A stretch of DNA of 38,136 nt from Lachnospiraceae bacterium. Lineage in GTDB: Bacteria > Bacillota > Clostridia > Lachnospirales > Lachnospiraceae. The notes beneath the pieces were generated by a model. It ran no database searches, was not told the origin of the DNA, and saw nothing but the letters and a program-made list of their open reading frames with translations. How positions within the stretch are numbered: the first letter of the stretch is position 1; every line of letters begins with the position of its first letter. A program made the position numbers and the translations under genes. The stretch spans positions 1-38,136 of the forward strand of contig JAGBBM010000081.1 in assembly GCA_017938485.1 (NCBI GenBank), given 5' to 3'. Positions 17,034 through 24,322 of the stretch are shown here, piece after piece.

Positions 17034-19367
17034 TTAGATTTCGGGGTTTTGGTACATTACGGGTTTGCCAAGGTTTTCGCATTTGTGGGCTAAGCCGTCG
17101 GCATCTCCGTAGTAAGCATCGCATAAAGCTATGGCGGTATCCATAGATGGGGTGTCATCGTAGATACCCCATTGCTCAAGACAATACTTTTCCACCAATT
17201 CGACATATGGATTTAAAAGTTCTGGTTTTGATGCCTTGAGGGATGCCATAGTAAGTGGATGTGGTCTCCAGATTAAGGCAATATCATCCTTATTTTCTTT
17301 AAAAGTAGCAAGAGATTTTTCAATCTTTGCAAGAAGCTTTTCTCCACTTTGCATAAAAGCTGCAACAGTTGTATTATAAAGAATAATCTTCTTAATATCA
17401 CCATTATCCTTTAATATAACCTTCTTCCATGCCTCTGGAAGTTTCTCAATATCTGATTTTTTGTCGACGGATAAAAGTTTCTTTTGCTCTGCGTCATCTA
17501 TAGGAGTTCCAAGACCTATAATCTTTTCTTCCCATATGCTTCTTGTATCCTCACCTGCAAACTCTGTCATGCGCTCGATGTATTCTTTTCGCATCTGTTC
17601 AGACTGAACAATTACAACATCTGCGTGCACAATTCCAGGAACTGTACAGAAATAATCCATAGTTTTTCTTGGTTTTTCCTCTCCCTCTCCAAACTCAGCC
17701 AGCTTAAACCAAGGGATATATACCAATTTATCTGTAAATCCTTTTATATTTGCAGAGAAAAATCTCGGCAATATGTTGGTAGTATAGTTACATTCATCAT
17801 AAGGATTCTGAATAAATATAACATCCGGATGGTGCTTTTCTATATCGTAGTTTTCGTAATCTATAACCTCTAGATAATCTGGAAATAAGTCTTTTTCAAA
17901 ATGTGTATCCTTCTTACCACCAACAGAATTTCTCTCATAATATGGTACCGGCATCACATACACATCACAATTTTCATCTTCCTTAGCCGCATGCCATACA
18001 CTGTCAAAAGCATCCCAAGCAGAAGCCTTTGTGCTAATAAAAAGTATTTCCTTTTTCTTAGGTATATCATGCTCTATACTGTAGGCTATAGCCCCAAGAA
18101 TCTCCTGCAAAAATCCCTCTAAATCTGCCACATCAATATGTTTGCTCTCATCCTGGCTAACCTCTTGAACCATCTCAAACACCTGATATATAACCTCACA
18201 GTATTGTTCAAGAAATCCTACTGTAGCAAATCCTATACCGTACTTATCTTCAAGCAATGTACCAATCTGAACCGCACTATTCTGGCATGATAGAAGAAGC
18301 TGATTAGTTGTGTCATACTGTCCTGCTTCTATGGTTTTAATAATAGCACCATGAGCCTGATTCATAAGTCCCACAAAGTTTTCGGCCTGTTTTTTAGGAC
18401 TCTGATAGGCATCTCTTACAGGATTTTTTAAGTGTTCCTTTGAGAATTTATATTTGAAATGATACTCTGGAATCAAATCTATGAGATATTGTTCCTGCTC
18501 AGTATAAAACGGATATCCATGGACTCCTCCCGTACGATTTATCTTCATATAATCTCCGTATTCTATGCGAAGAACTCCATCATAGGCCGCAGGAACAGGA
18601 AGCTCTGTGGTTTCAAAAGGCATCATTATAGTTTTTTCAAAATATTCCACTGGATATTTATGATTATCAAAATAGGTCCAATATGGCATAAGAGCCACAT
18701 GTTTACCTTTTTTCTTACTGTAAAGAGAAAATATCTTCTCTGCTGTCTGGAACAACTGTTGCTTAATATTCTTCTTATAATTAAACTTTACATCACAGAA
18801 CTCTTCTATCTCTTTTAGAACATCCTTGTAATCATCGACATTGTCACCCTCTTCATTTATCTCATCCGCTGTAGTCATAACAAGGGTTGCAAGGTCTTTT
18901 CTCTGTTGTTCTTCCTCCTCATCCTCAGCAATATAATCAAGAGGAAATATATCTATACCGATAGCATAAGGGCATTCATGGTACTTATCCAAAAACTCTT
19001 TATCAAAGTTAATTCTATGTCCATTGGTAATTCTTGTGAGATGCTCATAGTAAGGTTCTTCATCATTATTAAGGTTTAATACAAAATAGCCTTCTGGGAG
19101 CTCTCTTTTTACAATCTTATTAAATCTAATATACTCATCCCTAAGCATACAAATATCAAGGTCGTCATCCCAAGGGATATAACCACCATGTCTTACTGCT
19201 CCAAGAAGGGTTCCACAATCTGCAAACCATCTTATATCGTGTTTCTTACACACATTATCTATAACTTCAAGAACCTCAAGCTGGGCCGCCCAGATTCTCT
19301 TCATAATACCTGATATATAAAATCCTTCTCTAACTTCATCTTCAAAATATGTATGTGGAAATTTCAT
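17034..19367 (-). CDS. LicD-family phosphotransferase fused to a CDP-glycerol glycerophosphotransferase-like domain
   Basis: A 777-residue two-domain protein. Residues about 20-290 form a LicD domain, the nucleotidyltransferase-fold family that adds phosphocholine or similar phosphodiesters to glycans. DCGTLLGAVRHGG (50-62) and PWDDDLDI (65-72) carry the metal-binding acidic residues. A helical linker (290-430) follows. The C-terminal ~340 residues resemble CDP-glycerol:poly(glycerophosphate) transferases (LFISTKASAWDAFDSV, DVIFIQNPYDECNY, IIGLGTPID, LIWRPHPL). There is no signal peptide. GGGGGG about six bases before ATG is the ribosome site. It lies just after the flagellin terminator with no visible promoter of its own. 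Decoration of flagellin or a surface polymer with a phospho-alcohol is inferred. Confidence 0.88.
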   Translation of the reverse strand: MKFPHTYFEDEVREGFYISGIMKRIWAAQLEVLEVIDNVCKKHDIRWFADCGTLLGAVRHGGYIPWDDDLDICMLRDEYIRFNKIVKRELPEGYFVLNLNNDEEPYYEHLTRITNGHRINFDKEFLDKYHECPYAIGIDIFPLDYIAEDEEEEQQRKDLATLVMTTADEINEEGDNVDDYKDVLKEIEEFCDVKFNYKKNIKQQLFQTAEKIFSLYSKKKGKHVALMPYWTYFDNHKYPVEYFEKTIMMPFETTELPVPAAYDGVLRIEYGDYMKINRTGGVHGYPFYTEQEQYLIDLIPEYHFKYKFSKEHLKNPVRDAYQSPKKQAENFVGLMNQAHGAIIKTIEAGQYDTTNQLLLSCQNSAVQIGTLLEDKYGIGFATVGFLEQYCEVIYQVFEMVQEVSQDESKHIDVADLEGFLQEILGAIAYSIEHDIPKKKEILFISTKASAWDAFDSVWHAAKEDENCDVYVMPVPYYERNSVGGKKDTHFEKDLFPDYLEVIDYENYDIEKHHPDVIFIQNPYDECNYTTNILPRFFSANIKGFTDKLVYIPWFKLAEFGEGEEKPRKTMDYFCTVPGIVHADVVIVQSEQMRKEYIERMTEFAGEDTRSIWEEKIIGLGTPIDDAEQKKLLSVDKKSDIEKLPEAWKKVILKDNGDIKKIILYNTTVAAFMQSGEKLLAKIEKSLATFKENKDDIALIWRPHPLTMASLKASKPELLNPYVELVEKYCLEQWGIYDDTPSMDTAIALCDAYYGDADGLAHKCENLGKPVMYQNPEI

Positions 19368-19383
19368 ATAAGCCCCCCGTTAA

Positions 19384-19424
19384 ACAAAATAAGCTGACCC
19401 GCAAGCGAGCCAGCTATATTTTGT
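19384..19424 (-). terminator. Intrinsic terminator after flagellin
   Basis: On the minus strand, ACAAAATA pairs with TATTTTGT outside a ten-bp GC-rich stem (AGCTGGCTCG with CGGGTCAGCT, two G-U pairs) closed by a CTTG loop. The T-rich 3' side serves as the release tract. The core hairpin covers 19392-19415. It lies 12 bases after the flagellin stop and ends about 16 bases before the LicD-like start codon, so that gene depends on read-through or an unseen promoter. Confidence 0.85.
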
Positions 19425-19435
19425 CAATAATTTAA

Positions 19436-20248
19436 TTACTGAATTAATGAAAGTACACCCTGAGTAGACTGATTTGCCTGAGCAAGCATTGACTGTGCAG
19501 CCTGCTGAAGAATACTAGTCTTAGTGTAGTTAGTCATCTCTGCAGCCATATCAGTATCACGGATAGTTGACTCAGCTGATGTTAAGTTCTCTGAGTAGTT
19601 CTCAAGGTTGTTGATAGTGTACTCAAGTCTGTTCTGCTTAGCACCAAGCTTTGATCTAGCAGCTGATACATCCTTGATAGCCTTAGTAATTGCAGTCATT
19701 GCTGAAGAAGCTGCTGCATGGCTTGAAACCTTAATGTTCTTAACACCGAGCTTAGATGCGCTCATTGAGCTGATAGTGATCTCCATGTTCTGCTTAGCAA
19801 CAGCACCAACCTGAAGGAACTTGCCAGTAAATGAACCATTAAGAAGCTTAGTTCCGTTGAACTCTGCCTTACCACAGATAGAATCGATCTCCTGAATAAG
19901 TTCGCCCATCTCATCCTTGATAGAATTTCTATCCTCAGATGCGTTAACGTCGTTAGCTGCCTTAGTAGCAAGCTCGCCCATTCTCTGAAGGATTGAGTGA
20001 ATCTCGTTCATGTTACCTTCTGCAGTCTGGATAAGTGATACACCGTCTTCTGAGTTGTTAACTGCCTGGTTAATACCTCTGATCTGGTTTCTCATCTTCT
20101 CAGAAATTGAAAGTCCTGCTGCATCATCTGCTGCTCTGTTAACCTTGTAACCTGATGATAACTTCTCTGTTGACTTAGCTACTGCCTTAACATTCTGTCC
20201 TAACATTCTGTTAGTGTTGATTGCCTGCATGTTGTGTTGTACTACCAT
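19436..20248 (-). CDS. hag: Flagellin, short form
   Basis: Filament subunit exported by the flagellar type III system. The N-terminal D0/D1 helices (MVVQHNMQAINTNRML, then KSTEKLSSGYKVNRAADDAAGL) and the C-terminal D1/D0 helices (RLEYTINNLENYSENLTSAES, ending QANQSTQGVLSLIQ) are intact. The product has 270 residues because the variable surface domain is almost absent; only about 60 residues join the conserved halves. An upstream in-frame start is possible, but AGGAGG at 20256-20261, seven bases before ATG 20248, fixes the start. A sigma-28-like promoter and a structured leader with a CsrA-type hairpin lie upstream. Threonine and serine residues in the short central part could be glycosylated. 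Confidence 0.97.
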   Translation of the reverse strand: MVVQHNMQAINTNRMLGQNVKAVAKSTEKLSSGYKVNRAADDAAGLSISEKMRNQIRGINQAVNNSEDGVSLIQTAEGNMNEIHSILQRMGELATKAANDVNASEDRNSIKDEMGELIQEIDSICGKAEFNGTKLLNGSFTGKFLQVGAVAKQNMEITISSMSASKLGVKNIKVSSHAAASSAMTAITKAIKDVSAARSKLGAKQNRLEYTINNLENYSENLTSAESTIRDTDMAAEMTNYTKTSILQQAAQSMLAQANQSTQGVLSLIQ

Positions 20249-20255
20249 AATAATT

Positions 20256-20261
20256 CCTCCT
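20256..20261 (-). promoter_or_regulatory. Flagellin ribosome site with overlapping GGA (possible second CsrA site)
   Basis: CAAGGAGG before ATG contains GGA. In Bacillus hag, one of two CsrA sites overlaps the Shine-Dalgarno in the same way, with the other in an upstream hairpin. Here the upstream hairpin is at 20270-20289, so the spacing is comparable. Confidence 0.5.
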
Positions 20262-20269
20262 TGAATATA

Positions 20270-20289
20270 ATGTCGCTTCCTTGCGACAT
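20270..20289 (-). promoter_or_regulatory. CsrA-binding hairpin in the flagellin leader
   Basis: The minus strand reads ATGTCGC-AAGGAA-GCGACAT: a perfect seven-bp stem presenting GGA in a six-base loop, the classic CsrA recognition form. It lies 21 bases upstream of the start codon, next to a GGA in the ribosome site. With csrA and fliW encoded a few kb upstream, repression of flagellin translation by CsrA, relieved by FliW, is strongly suggested. Confidence 0.8.
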
Positions 20290-20326
20290 GTACTAGTGGT
20301 CTAGCCACCGTTATTAATAAATTTAT

Positions 20327-20349
20327 GTAATACTCCGAAGAGTTATTAC
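20327..20349 (-). promoter_or_regulatory. UUCG-capped hairpin in the flagellin leader
   Basis: On the minus strand GTAAT-A-ACTC pairs with GAGTATTAC around a C(UUCG)G tetraloop, nine base pairs with one bulged A. Another weak stem (GGAAC/GTTCC) lies closer to the transcription start. Such 5' hairpins commonly stabilise abundant mRNAs, which fits flagellin. Confidence 0.65.
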
Positions 20350-20394
20350 CAATTTACTTGTTGGAACTTTGTTGTTTTGTTCCTTACACTATAT

Positions 20395-20421
20395 ATATCG
20401 GAGTAAATTTTAAATACTTAA
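20395..20421 (-). promoter_or_regulatory. Sigma-28-like flagellin promoter
   Basis: On the minus strand TTAA and TCCGATAT are separated by 15 bases, close to the flagellar sigma consensus TAAA-N15-GCCGATAA. A long A/T-rich tract lies just upstream (about 20422-20460), as in strong flagellin promoters. Predicted transcription starts near 20387, giving a leader of about 140 bases. Confidence 0.75.
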
Positions 20422-20454
20422 CCCCTTTTTATATATTTTTTTAAATTTTTTTAA

Positions 20455-20937
20455 TTATTTTTTTCTGTCATAGAGAATTGAGTCATTTACAACTCCATTC
20501 GCCATTGACTTATAATACTTATCGGCTACTTTTTTGGATTTCTTAACCTTATTTATACCTTTAAATCCAACTTTAAATACTTGTTCTAAAGTTGCACGGT
20601 TTCTCTCCTCCAAAACCTCTATAGCCATCCCCAAATCCACACACTCTCGTATGAGCTCCTGCATAGATTTTAACTCTTTAGCATACACTTCTTTTTTATC
20701 AAGAACTTCACTTCTCACTCTATCATACACTGAAGTAAAGCCTTTGTCTATCTCGTTGACATTATTTATGAGAATCTCTTTTTTATCTATGGCTTCCCCA
20801 AAGGCATCCTCATCGAACTTTTTTTCCTTAGCAATTCTTTCCTGCTCTTCAGTAAGTTCTAAAATCTCCTTGAGATAACCTTTTTTTCGTTGCAGAGATT
20901 CCAACATAATATTAACATAGGTTGCTGTTTGATCCAT
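20455..20937 (-). CDS. fliT: FliT-like flagellar chaperone
   Basis: A 160-residue, almost wholly helical and charged protein with no membrane segment or signal peptide. It begins MDQTATYVNIMLESLQRKKG and has heptad-like Leu/Glu/Lys patterns over about 10-130, then a basic tail (NKVKKSKKVADKYYK). FliT and FlgN chaperones both look like this. Its position directly after fliD and fliS, as in Bacillus, favours FliT, a chaperone that binds FliD; a separate FlgN is encoded at 29582-30064. Sequence similarity to characterised FliT is weak, so the name rests on position. GAGG seven bases before ATG supports the start. The flagellin promoter follows directly. Confidence 0.75.
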   Translation of the reverse strand: MDQTATYVNIMLESLQRKKGYLKEILELTEEQERIAKEKKFDEDAFGEAIDKKEILINNVNEIDKGFTSVYDRVRSEVLDKKEVYAKELKSMQELIRECVDLGMAIEVLEERNRATLEQVFKVGFKGINKVKKSKKVADKYYKSMANGVVNDSILYDRKK

Positions 20938-20956
20938 TCAAATACCTCGCATATGA

Positions 20957-21352
20957 CTAGTTAGTGTCAAGAACCAACTGTGGTCCCTTAGTCTGCTTCA
21001 TAATCTCTTTCCAAATATCTCTTATACTTCTAAGCTCCTCTAAGGCTCTCTCAAGAAGTTCTTTATCCTTTTTAAGATTAGCCTGAACAAGAAGATTAAA
21101 TATATAGTCGTATAATCGTTTAAAATCTTCTGCCACCGCATACTTATGATTAAGAGTTGTCATAAGTTCTACGATGATGTTACGACATTTTTGGATGTTT
21201 AGATTAGTTGTGGCGTAGTCTTTTTTCTCCAATGCCACTAATGCTATATTGGCAAACTTTACTGCACCTTCGTATAACATAAGGGTAAGTTCTGCCTGTG
21301 TCGCTGTCTGTATTTTGTTATTACCGTATGCCTTAGCTGCATTATAAGCCAT
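20957..21352 (-). CDS. fliS: Flagellar export chaperone FliS
   Basis: Cytosolic chaperone that binds the disordered C-terminus of flagellin and prevents premature polymerisation; in Bacillus it also works with FliW and CsrA. The 131-residue product is of family length and carries the signatures AYGNNKIQTATQAELTLMLYEGAVKF near the N-terminus and RLYDYIFNLLVQANLKKD with a following helix near the C-terminus. It forms a four-helix bundle in relatives. GGGAGG precedes ATG 21352. It is between fliD and fliT with short gaps, the standard order. Confidence 0.97.
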   Translation of the reverse strand: MAYNAAKAYGNNKIQTATQAELTLMLYEGAVKFANIALVALEKKDYATTNLNIQKCRNIIVELMTTLNHKYAVAEDFKRLYDYIFNLLVQANLKKDKELLERALEELRSIRDIWKEIMKQTKGPQLVLDTN

Positions 21353-21387
21353 AGCCTTTGCCTCCCAAATACCTAACTTTTGTTATA

Positions 21388-22905
21388 TTACATACCCATG
21401 AGGGATGAGATATATGACTGCTGAGACTGAAGCTTTGCCATAGCAGACTCCATAGCTGCGAACTGGTCGTAGTACTTATCTTCAAGTGCCTGAAGCTTAT
21501 CTGCCCACTTATCAATCTCCTCGTCCATATCATCTATATCTTTGTTCATTAACTTATCATCATAGAATGTAAGGGCACTACTATTTGTAGTACTTCCCAT
21601 AGCCTTGTTAAGGTGATCATATAACTGATAACCTATACCAGGCGCATCCTTTGTTCCACCAAGCACCTGTGAGAACACCTCTGGTTTAGAAGCTAACATC
21701 TCTTTAAGCTTATTAGTTTGTGTAGCATACTGAGGATCATCCTCATCACCCAGGATGTGAAGCTTACCTTTCTCAGAGTAATCACCTGTAACTATACCAA
21801 GAGATGCCAATGTATAAGTAGAAGTTGTTCCATCATCATTAGTAACTTCAATTCCCTTGTTAAGAATTCCTCTCATATTTGAAAGGAGACTACTTATAGT
21901 AGAATCTCTTCTAAGAAGACCCTGCTTAGCCTTCTCTTCCCACTGTTCAATCTGCTTCTCTGAGAGCTGACTTCTCTCCTCCTCAGTAAGAGGTTCATAA
22001 TCTGTTTTCTTCTCATCATAGAGCTTATTCATCTCATCGATGAGTTCATTGTACTTCTTAACAAAGGTCTTAATAGTATCATACATAGAATCTGTATCCT
22101 GAGCAACTGTGATACTAAGCGGTGTATCTCCTGTAAATGTACCAGTTTCCTTATCATAGATTCCTGTTACACCCTTTGCTGTAATACTAAGACCATTAAT
22201 GTTAAATGTGTTCTCTGAATTCTTATACTCTACGCCATTATACTCAATAATAGCATCCTGTGCATCTATCTTAACTGCTGAATCCTTATCCAAACCGAGA
22301 ACCTTAAGAGCATTCTCATCTGTTGAAGTAAGAGTAAAGTCATGAGCTGCACCTGTGCCATTGGCATTTAAATAAAATCTTCCCTGATTCGCATCAAAGT
22401 TTGCAGACACGCCAAGCTTTGATAATCCACTTGCAAGTCCTGAAAGAGTTGTCTCTTCATCTACAACAAACTCCTTGCCGTTAATAGCAAAAGCTGTTCC
22501 AACAGCAACACCTAAATCTGTAAGCTTTGTACCACCGGTCACATCTACGCCTGCAGTATTCTTGATGTTAGCTCCTGTTAAATATGCAGATGACGCAAGT
22601 TGCTTAACTGATACAGTGTGAGTTCCATTTGACGCGGAACCTGATGCAGTTATACTTGCCTTAGTCTCATCATTGACAGTTGCCTTTTTAGTCTTATAAG
22701 AACTGTTAGTCTTAAACGCTGAAAGCTCTGTCTTATAGAAATTATATAATTTGGTATTAAGGTCCTGCCATGATTCTTTCTTCCACTCGAGAAGCTGCTT
22801 TTCTTTTTTAACTTTATCAACTTTTGAGGAGCTGGCCTTTACTAATTCCTGAACCATACCCTCCGTATCCATACCAGATACCAGACCTGTCATTCTAATA
22901 CCCAT
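21388..22905 (-). CDS. fliD: Flagellar filament cap protein FliD (hook-associated protein 2)
   Basis: Forms the cap at the filament tip that guides flagellin assembly. The 505 residues begin with the family signature MGIRMTGLVSGMDTEGMVQELV and a coiled-coil region (30-70). Repeated β-rich central domains follow, and the C-terminal conserved helices carry DIDDMDEEIDKWADKLQALE, ending with AMAKLQSQQSYISSLMGM. GGGAGA before ATG is the ribosome site. The 89-base gap upstream contains two GGA-loop motifs that resemble CsrA sites. It lies in the flaG-fliD-fliS-fliT operon. Confidence 0.97.
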   Translation of the reverse strand: MGIRMTGLVSGMDTEGMVQELVKASSSKVDKVKKEKQLLEWKKESWQDLNTKLYNFYKTELSAFKTNSSYKTKKATVNDETKASITASGSASNGTHTVSVKQLASSAYLTGANIKNTAGVDVTGGTKLTDLGVAVGTAFAINGKEFVVDEETTLSGLASGLSKLGVSANFDANQGRFYLNANGTGAAHDFTLTSTDENALKVLGLDKDSAVKIDAQDAIIEYNGVEYKNSENTFNINGLSITAKGVTGIYDKETGTFTGDTPLSITVAQDTDSMYDTIKTFVKKYNELIDEMNKLYDEKKTDYEPLTEEERSQLSEKQIEQWEEKAKQGLLRRDSTISSLLSNMRGILNKGIEVTNDDGTTSTYTLASLGIVTGDYSEKGKLHILGDEDDPQYATQTNKLKEMLASKPEVFSQVLGGTKDAPGIGYQLYDHLNKAMGSTTNSSALTFYDDKLMNKDIDDMDEEIDKWADKLQALEDKYYDQFAAMESAMAKLQSQQSYISSLMGM

Positions 22906-22937
22906 AATAATTCTCCCTTCTTAACTGACCGATTAAC

Positions 22938-22980
22938 GGTACTTCCTTGTTCTGTTACCACACTAGCTTCCTTGCCTGTG
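22938..22980 (-). promoter_or_regulatory. Two candidate CsrA sites in the flaG-fliD spacer
   Basis: The minus strand has GGC-AAGGAA-GCT within a larger CACA/TGTG stem (22959-22980) and AC-AAGGAA-GT within a GGTA/TACC stem (22938-22959). Both expose the same AAGGAA hexaloop found in the flagellin leader hairpin. The stems are short, so each alone is weaker than the flagellin site. They lie 33-75 bases upstream of the fliD start. Confidence 0.5.
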
Positions 22981-22994
22981 TCAAAAACACTTAA

Positions 22995-23423
22995 CTATCT
23001 TCTCTCATCAACCATGAGACCCGCAAGCTCCCATGCCTTAGCAATCATATCAAGTGTTTTCTCAGGTGGAATCTCTTTTATAACCTCATCTGTTTCCTTG
23101 TCGATGACAGTTATAGAGATTCTGTTAGTTTCCTCATGATACTTGAAACTACATCTTGTACTCTTAAGCTGAGTGTTAAGGTCATCAACCGCTGACTTAA
23201 CCTTGCCCGGAGTAACCTCTTTACCCTTCATCACCTCTGACTTATCCTGATTCTTATCCTGAGAATAGCTATCACTACTCTGGGAAGAAGTAGGCATAAC
23301 TACCTGCTCTGGTCTTACATCAGTTGGAATGTTAGCAGTTACTGCTGCTGACTCCACCGGTCTAGGCTTTGGTGAGGGACTTATGTTCATAGTTCCCATA
23401 CTATTAATTCTTTCGATTGCCAT
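22995..23423 (-). CDS. flaG: FlaG family protein
   Basis: Flagellar protein of the FlaG family, associated with filament length in other bacteria; its mechanism is not well defined. The 142 residues consist of a disordered Ser/Pro/Gln-rich first half (about 10-70) and a conserved C-terminal domain. The domain contains AVDDLNTQLKSTRCSFKYHE, ISITVIDKETDEVIKEIPPEK and the terminal MIAKAWELAGLMVDERR, which match the family core. GGAGG at 23434-23438 precedes ATG with a longish ten-base spacer. It heads the operon flaG-fliD-fliS-fliT with a sigma-28-like promoter and a CsrA-type hairpin upstream. Confidence 0.95.
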   Translation of the reverse strand: MAIERINSMGTMNISPSPKPRPVESAAVTANIPTDVRPEQVVMPTSSQSSDSYSQDKNQDKSEVMKGKEVTPGKVKSAVDDLNTQLKSTRCSFKYHEETNRISITVIDKETDEVIKEIPPEKTLDMIAKAWELAGLMVDERR

Positions 23424-23449
23424 TATTCATACACCTCCATGTGTTTTAC

Positions 23450-23464
23450 TCTCATCCTTTGAGA
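23450..23464 (-). promoter_or_regulatory. Candidate CsrA hairpin in the flaG leader
   Basis: The minus strand reads TCTCA-AAGGA-TGAGA: a five-bp stem with GGA in the loop, about 27 bases upstream of the start and followed by a GGAGG ribosome site, the same two-site layout as flagellin. A second strong stem, ATTCCG with CGGAAT, spans 23464-23490 just upstream. Confidence 0.55.
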
Positions 23465-23519
23465 TTCCGTCCCCAACTTATGGGCGGAATAAGGGCACTA
23501 CTAGTTACTTCTAACGATA

Positions 23520-23547
23520 TTATCGTCACAAAATTTAAAAATCTTTA
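23520..23547 (-). promoter_or_regulatory. Sigma-28-like promoter for flaG-fliD-fliS-fliT
   Basis: TAAA (complement of 23544-23547) and GACGATAA (complement of 23520-23527) are separated by 16 bases; the -10 differs from GCCGATAA by one base. It lies in the 178-base gap between csrA and flaG, the only sizeable gap in this stretch. Confidence 0.7.
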
Positions 23548-23601
23548 TACACCGTACAAAAATTTATATATATGATACATTATATCATACATTTTTCTAC
23601 A

Positions 23602-23817
23602 TTAAAATAATTTCTTAAGGCTTTCAATATCAAGGGTATTGACAGTTTCTCTATTAGCCTCCTGAATCTGAGCATATATCTCTTTACGATATACAGGTAC
23701 GCTTTTTGGTGCTGATATGCCAAGCTTAATCTGTTCACCTTTGATTTCAAGGACAGTGATTTCTATATCGCTTCCTATCATAATTGACTCGCCTTGTTTT
23801 CTTGATAGTGCTAACAT
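23602..23817 (-). CDS. csrA: Carbon storage regulator CsrA
   Basis: Homodimeric RNA-binding protein that blocks ribosome access at GGA motifs. The 71-residue product starts MLALSRKQGESIMIG, has the core IEITVLEIKGEQIKLGISAPKSVPVYRKEIY, and a family-typical helical tail. Longer in-frame readings are not needed: ATG 23817 gives the canonical N-terminus. AAGGAGG in the 3' end of fliW supplies the ribosome site, and only one base separates the fliW stop from the csrA ATG. Coupled expression with its antagonist FliW is the standard Gram-positive arrangement. Probable targets in this window are the flagellin, fliD and flaG leaders. Confidence 0.97.
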   Translation of the reverse strand: MLALSRKQGESIMIGSDIEITVLEIKGEQIKLGISAPKSVPVYRKEIYAQIQEANRETVNTLDIESLKKLF

Positions 23818-23818
23818 A

Positions 23819-24283
23819 TTATTCACCCTCCTTACCTTTGAGTTTCTCAATAGCGTCATACACGTTATACTTTACTTCATAATCTGAATTCTCTACTATA
23901 ACCTGCATAGCCTTTCTGTCTACAGTATTAATGATAAACGGTGCCTTGAGATTGGCTGTCATCTTAGTAATATCAGCCGGAATAGACATAGTTACAAATA
24001 TAAGTATGTCAGCATCTGCTGGGTCACCAATAATCTTGATAAGTTCATCCTCGATTGTTGGTGCATAATCCTCCATAATATCAATAGGATTGATAACCGG
24101 GAACACCATCATAGGGTCGTCCATTGACTGAAGCCAGCTTATCTTTGATCTCTCTTCTCTCTCTGAGTCAAAAATAAGGGCAAAATTCTTAAGATTCTCA
24201 AGACCTATAATACCCATAGGAAAGTGAATTATCTTATCATCTTCAATATCAATTGTTCCAAAAAATTTAGTTTCTGCTACCAT
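23819..24283 (-). CDS. fliW: Flagellar assembly factor FliW
   Basis: Cytoplasmic protein that binds either flagellin or CsrA; when flagellin is exported, FliW is freed to sequester CsrA and allow flagellin translation (established in Bacillus). The 154 residues match family length, with IHFPMGIIGLENLKNFALI near residues 19-37, FPVINPIDIMEDY in the middle and IINTVDRKAMQVIVENSDY near the end. GGGAGG is seven bases before ATG 24283. It is followed immediately by csrA and preceded by flgL, as expected. Confidence 0.97.
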   Translation of the reverse strand: MVAETKFFGTIDIEDDKIIHFPMGIIGLENLKNFALIFDSEREERSKISWLQSMDDPMMVFPVINPIDIMEDYAPTIEDELIKIIGDPADADILIFVTMSIPADITKMTANLKAPFIINTVDRKAMQVIVENSDYEVKYNVYDAIEKLKGKEGE

Positions 24284-24322
24284 CTAAAGCCCTCCCAATC
24301 TTATATTTTTGTATATTTTATC

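Noticed and set aside
19422..19427. Perfect TTGACA on the minus strand between flagellin and the LicD-like gene, as a promoter
   Set aside because: At 16-18 bases downstream there is only the GC-rich terminator stem and no -10-like sequence.
23822..23850. CsrA autoregulatory site before csrA (AAGGTAAGGAGG)
   Set aside because: GGA is present, but only as part of the ribosome site; no hairpin presents it convincingly.
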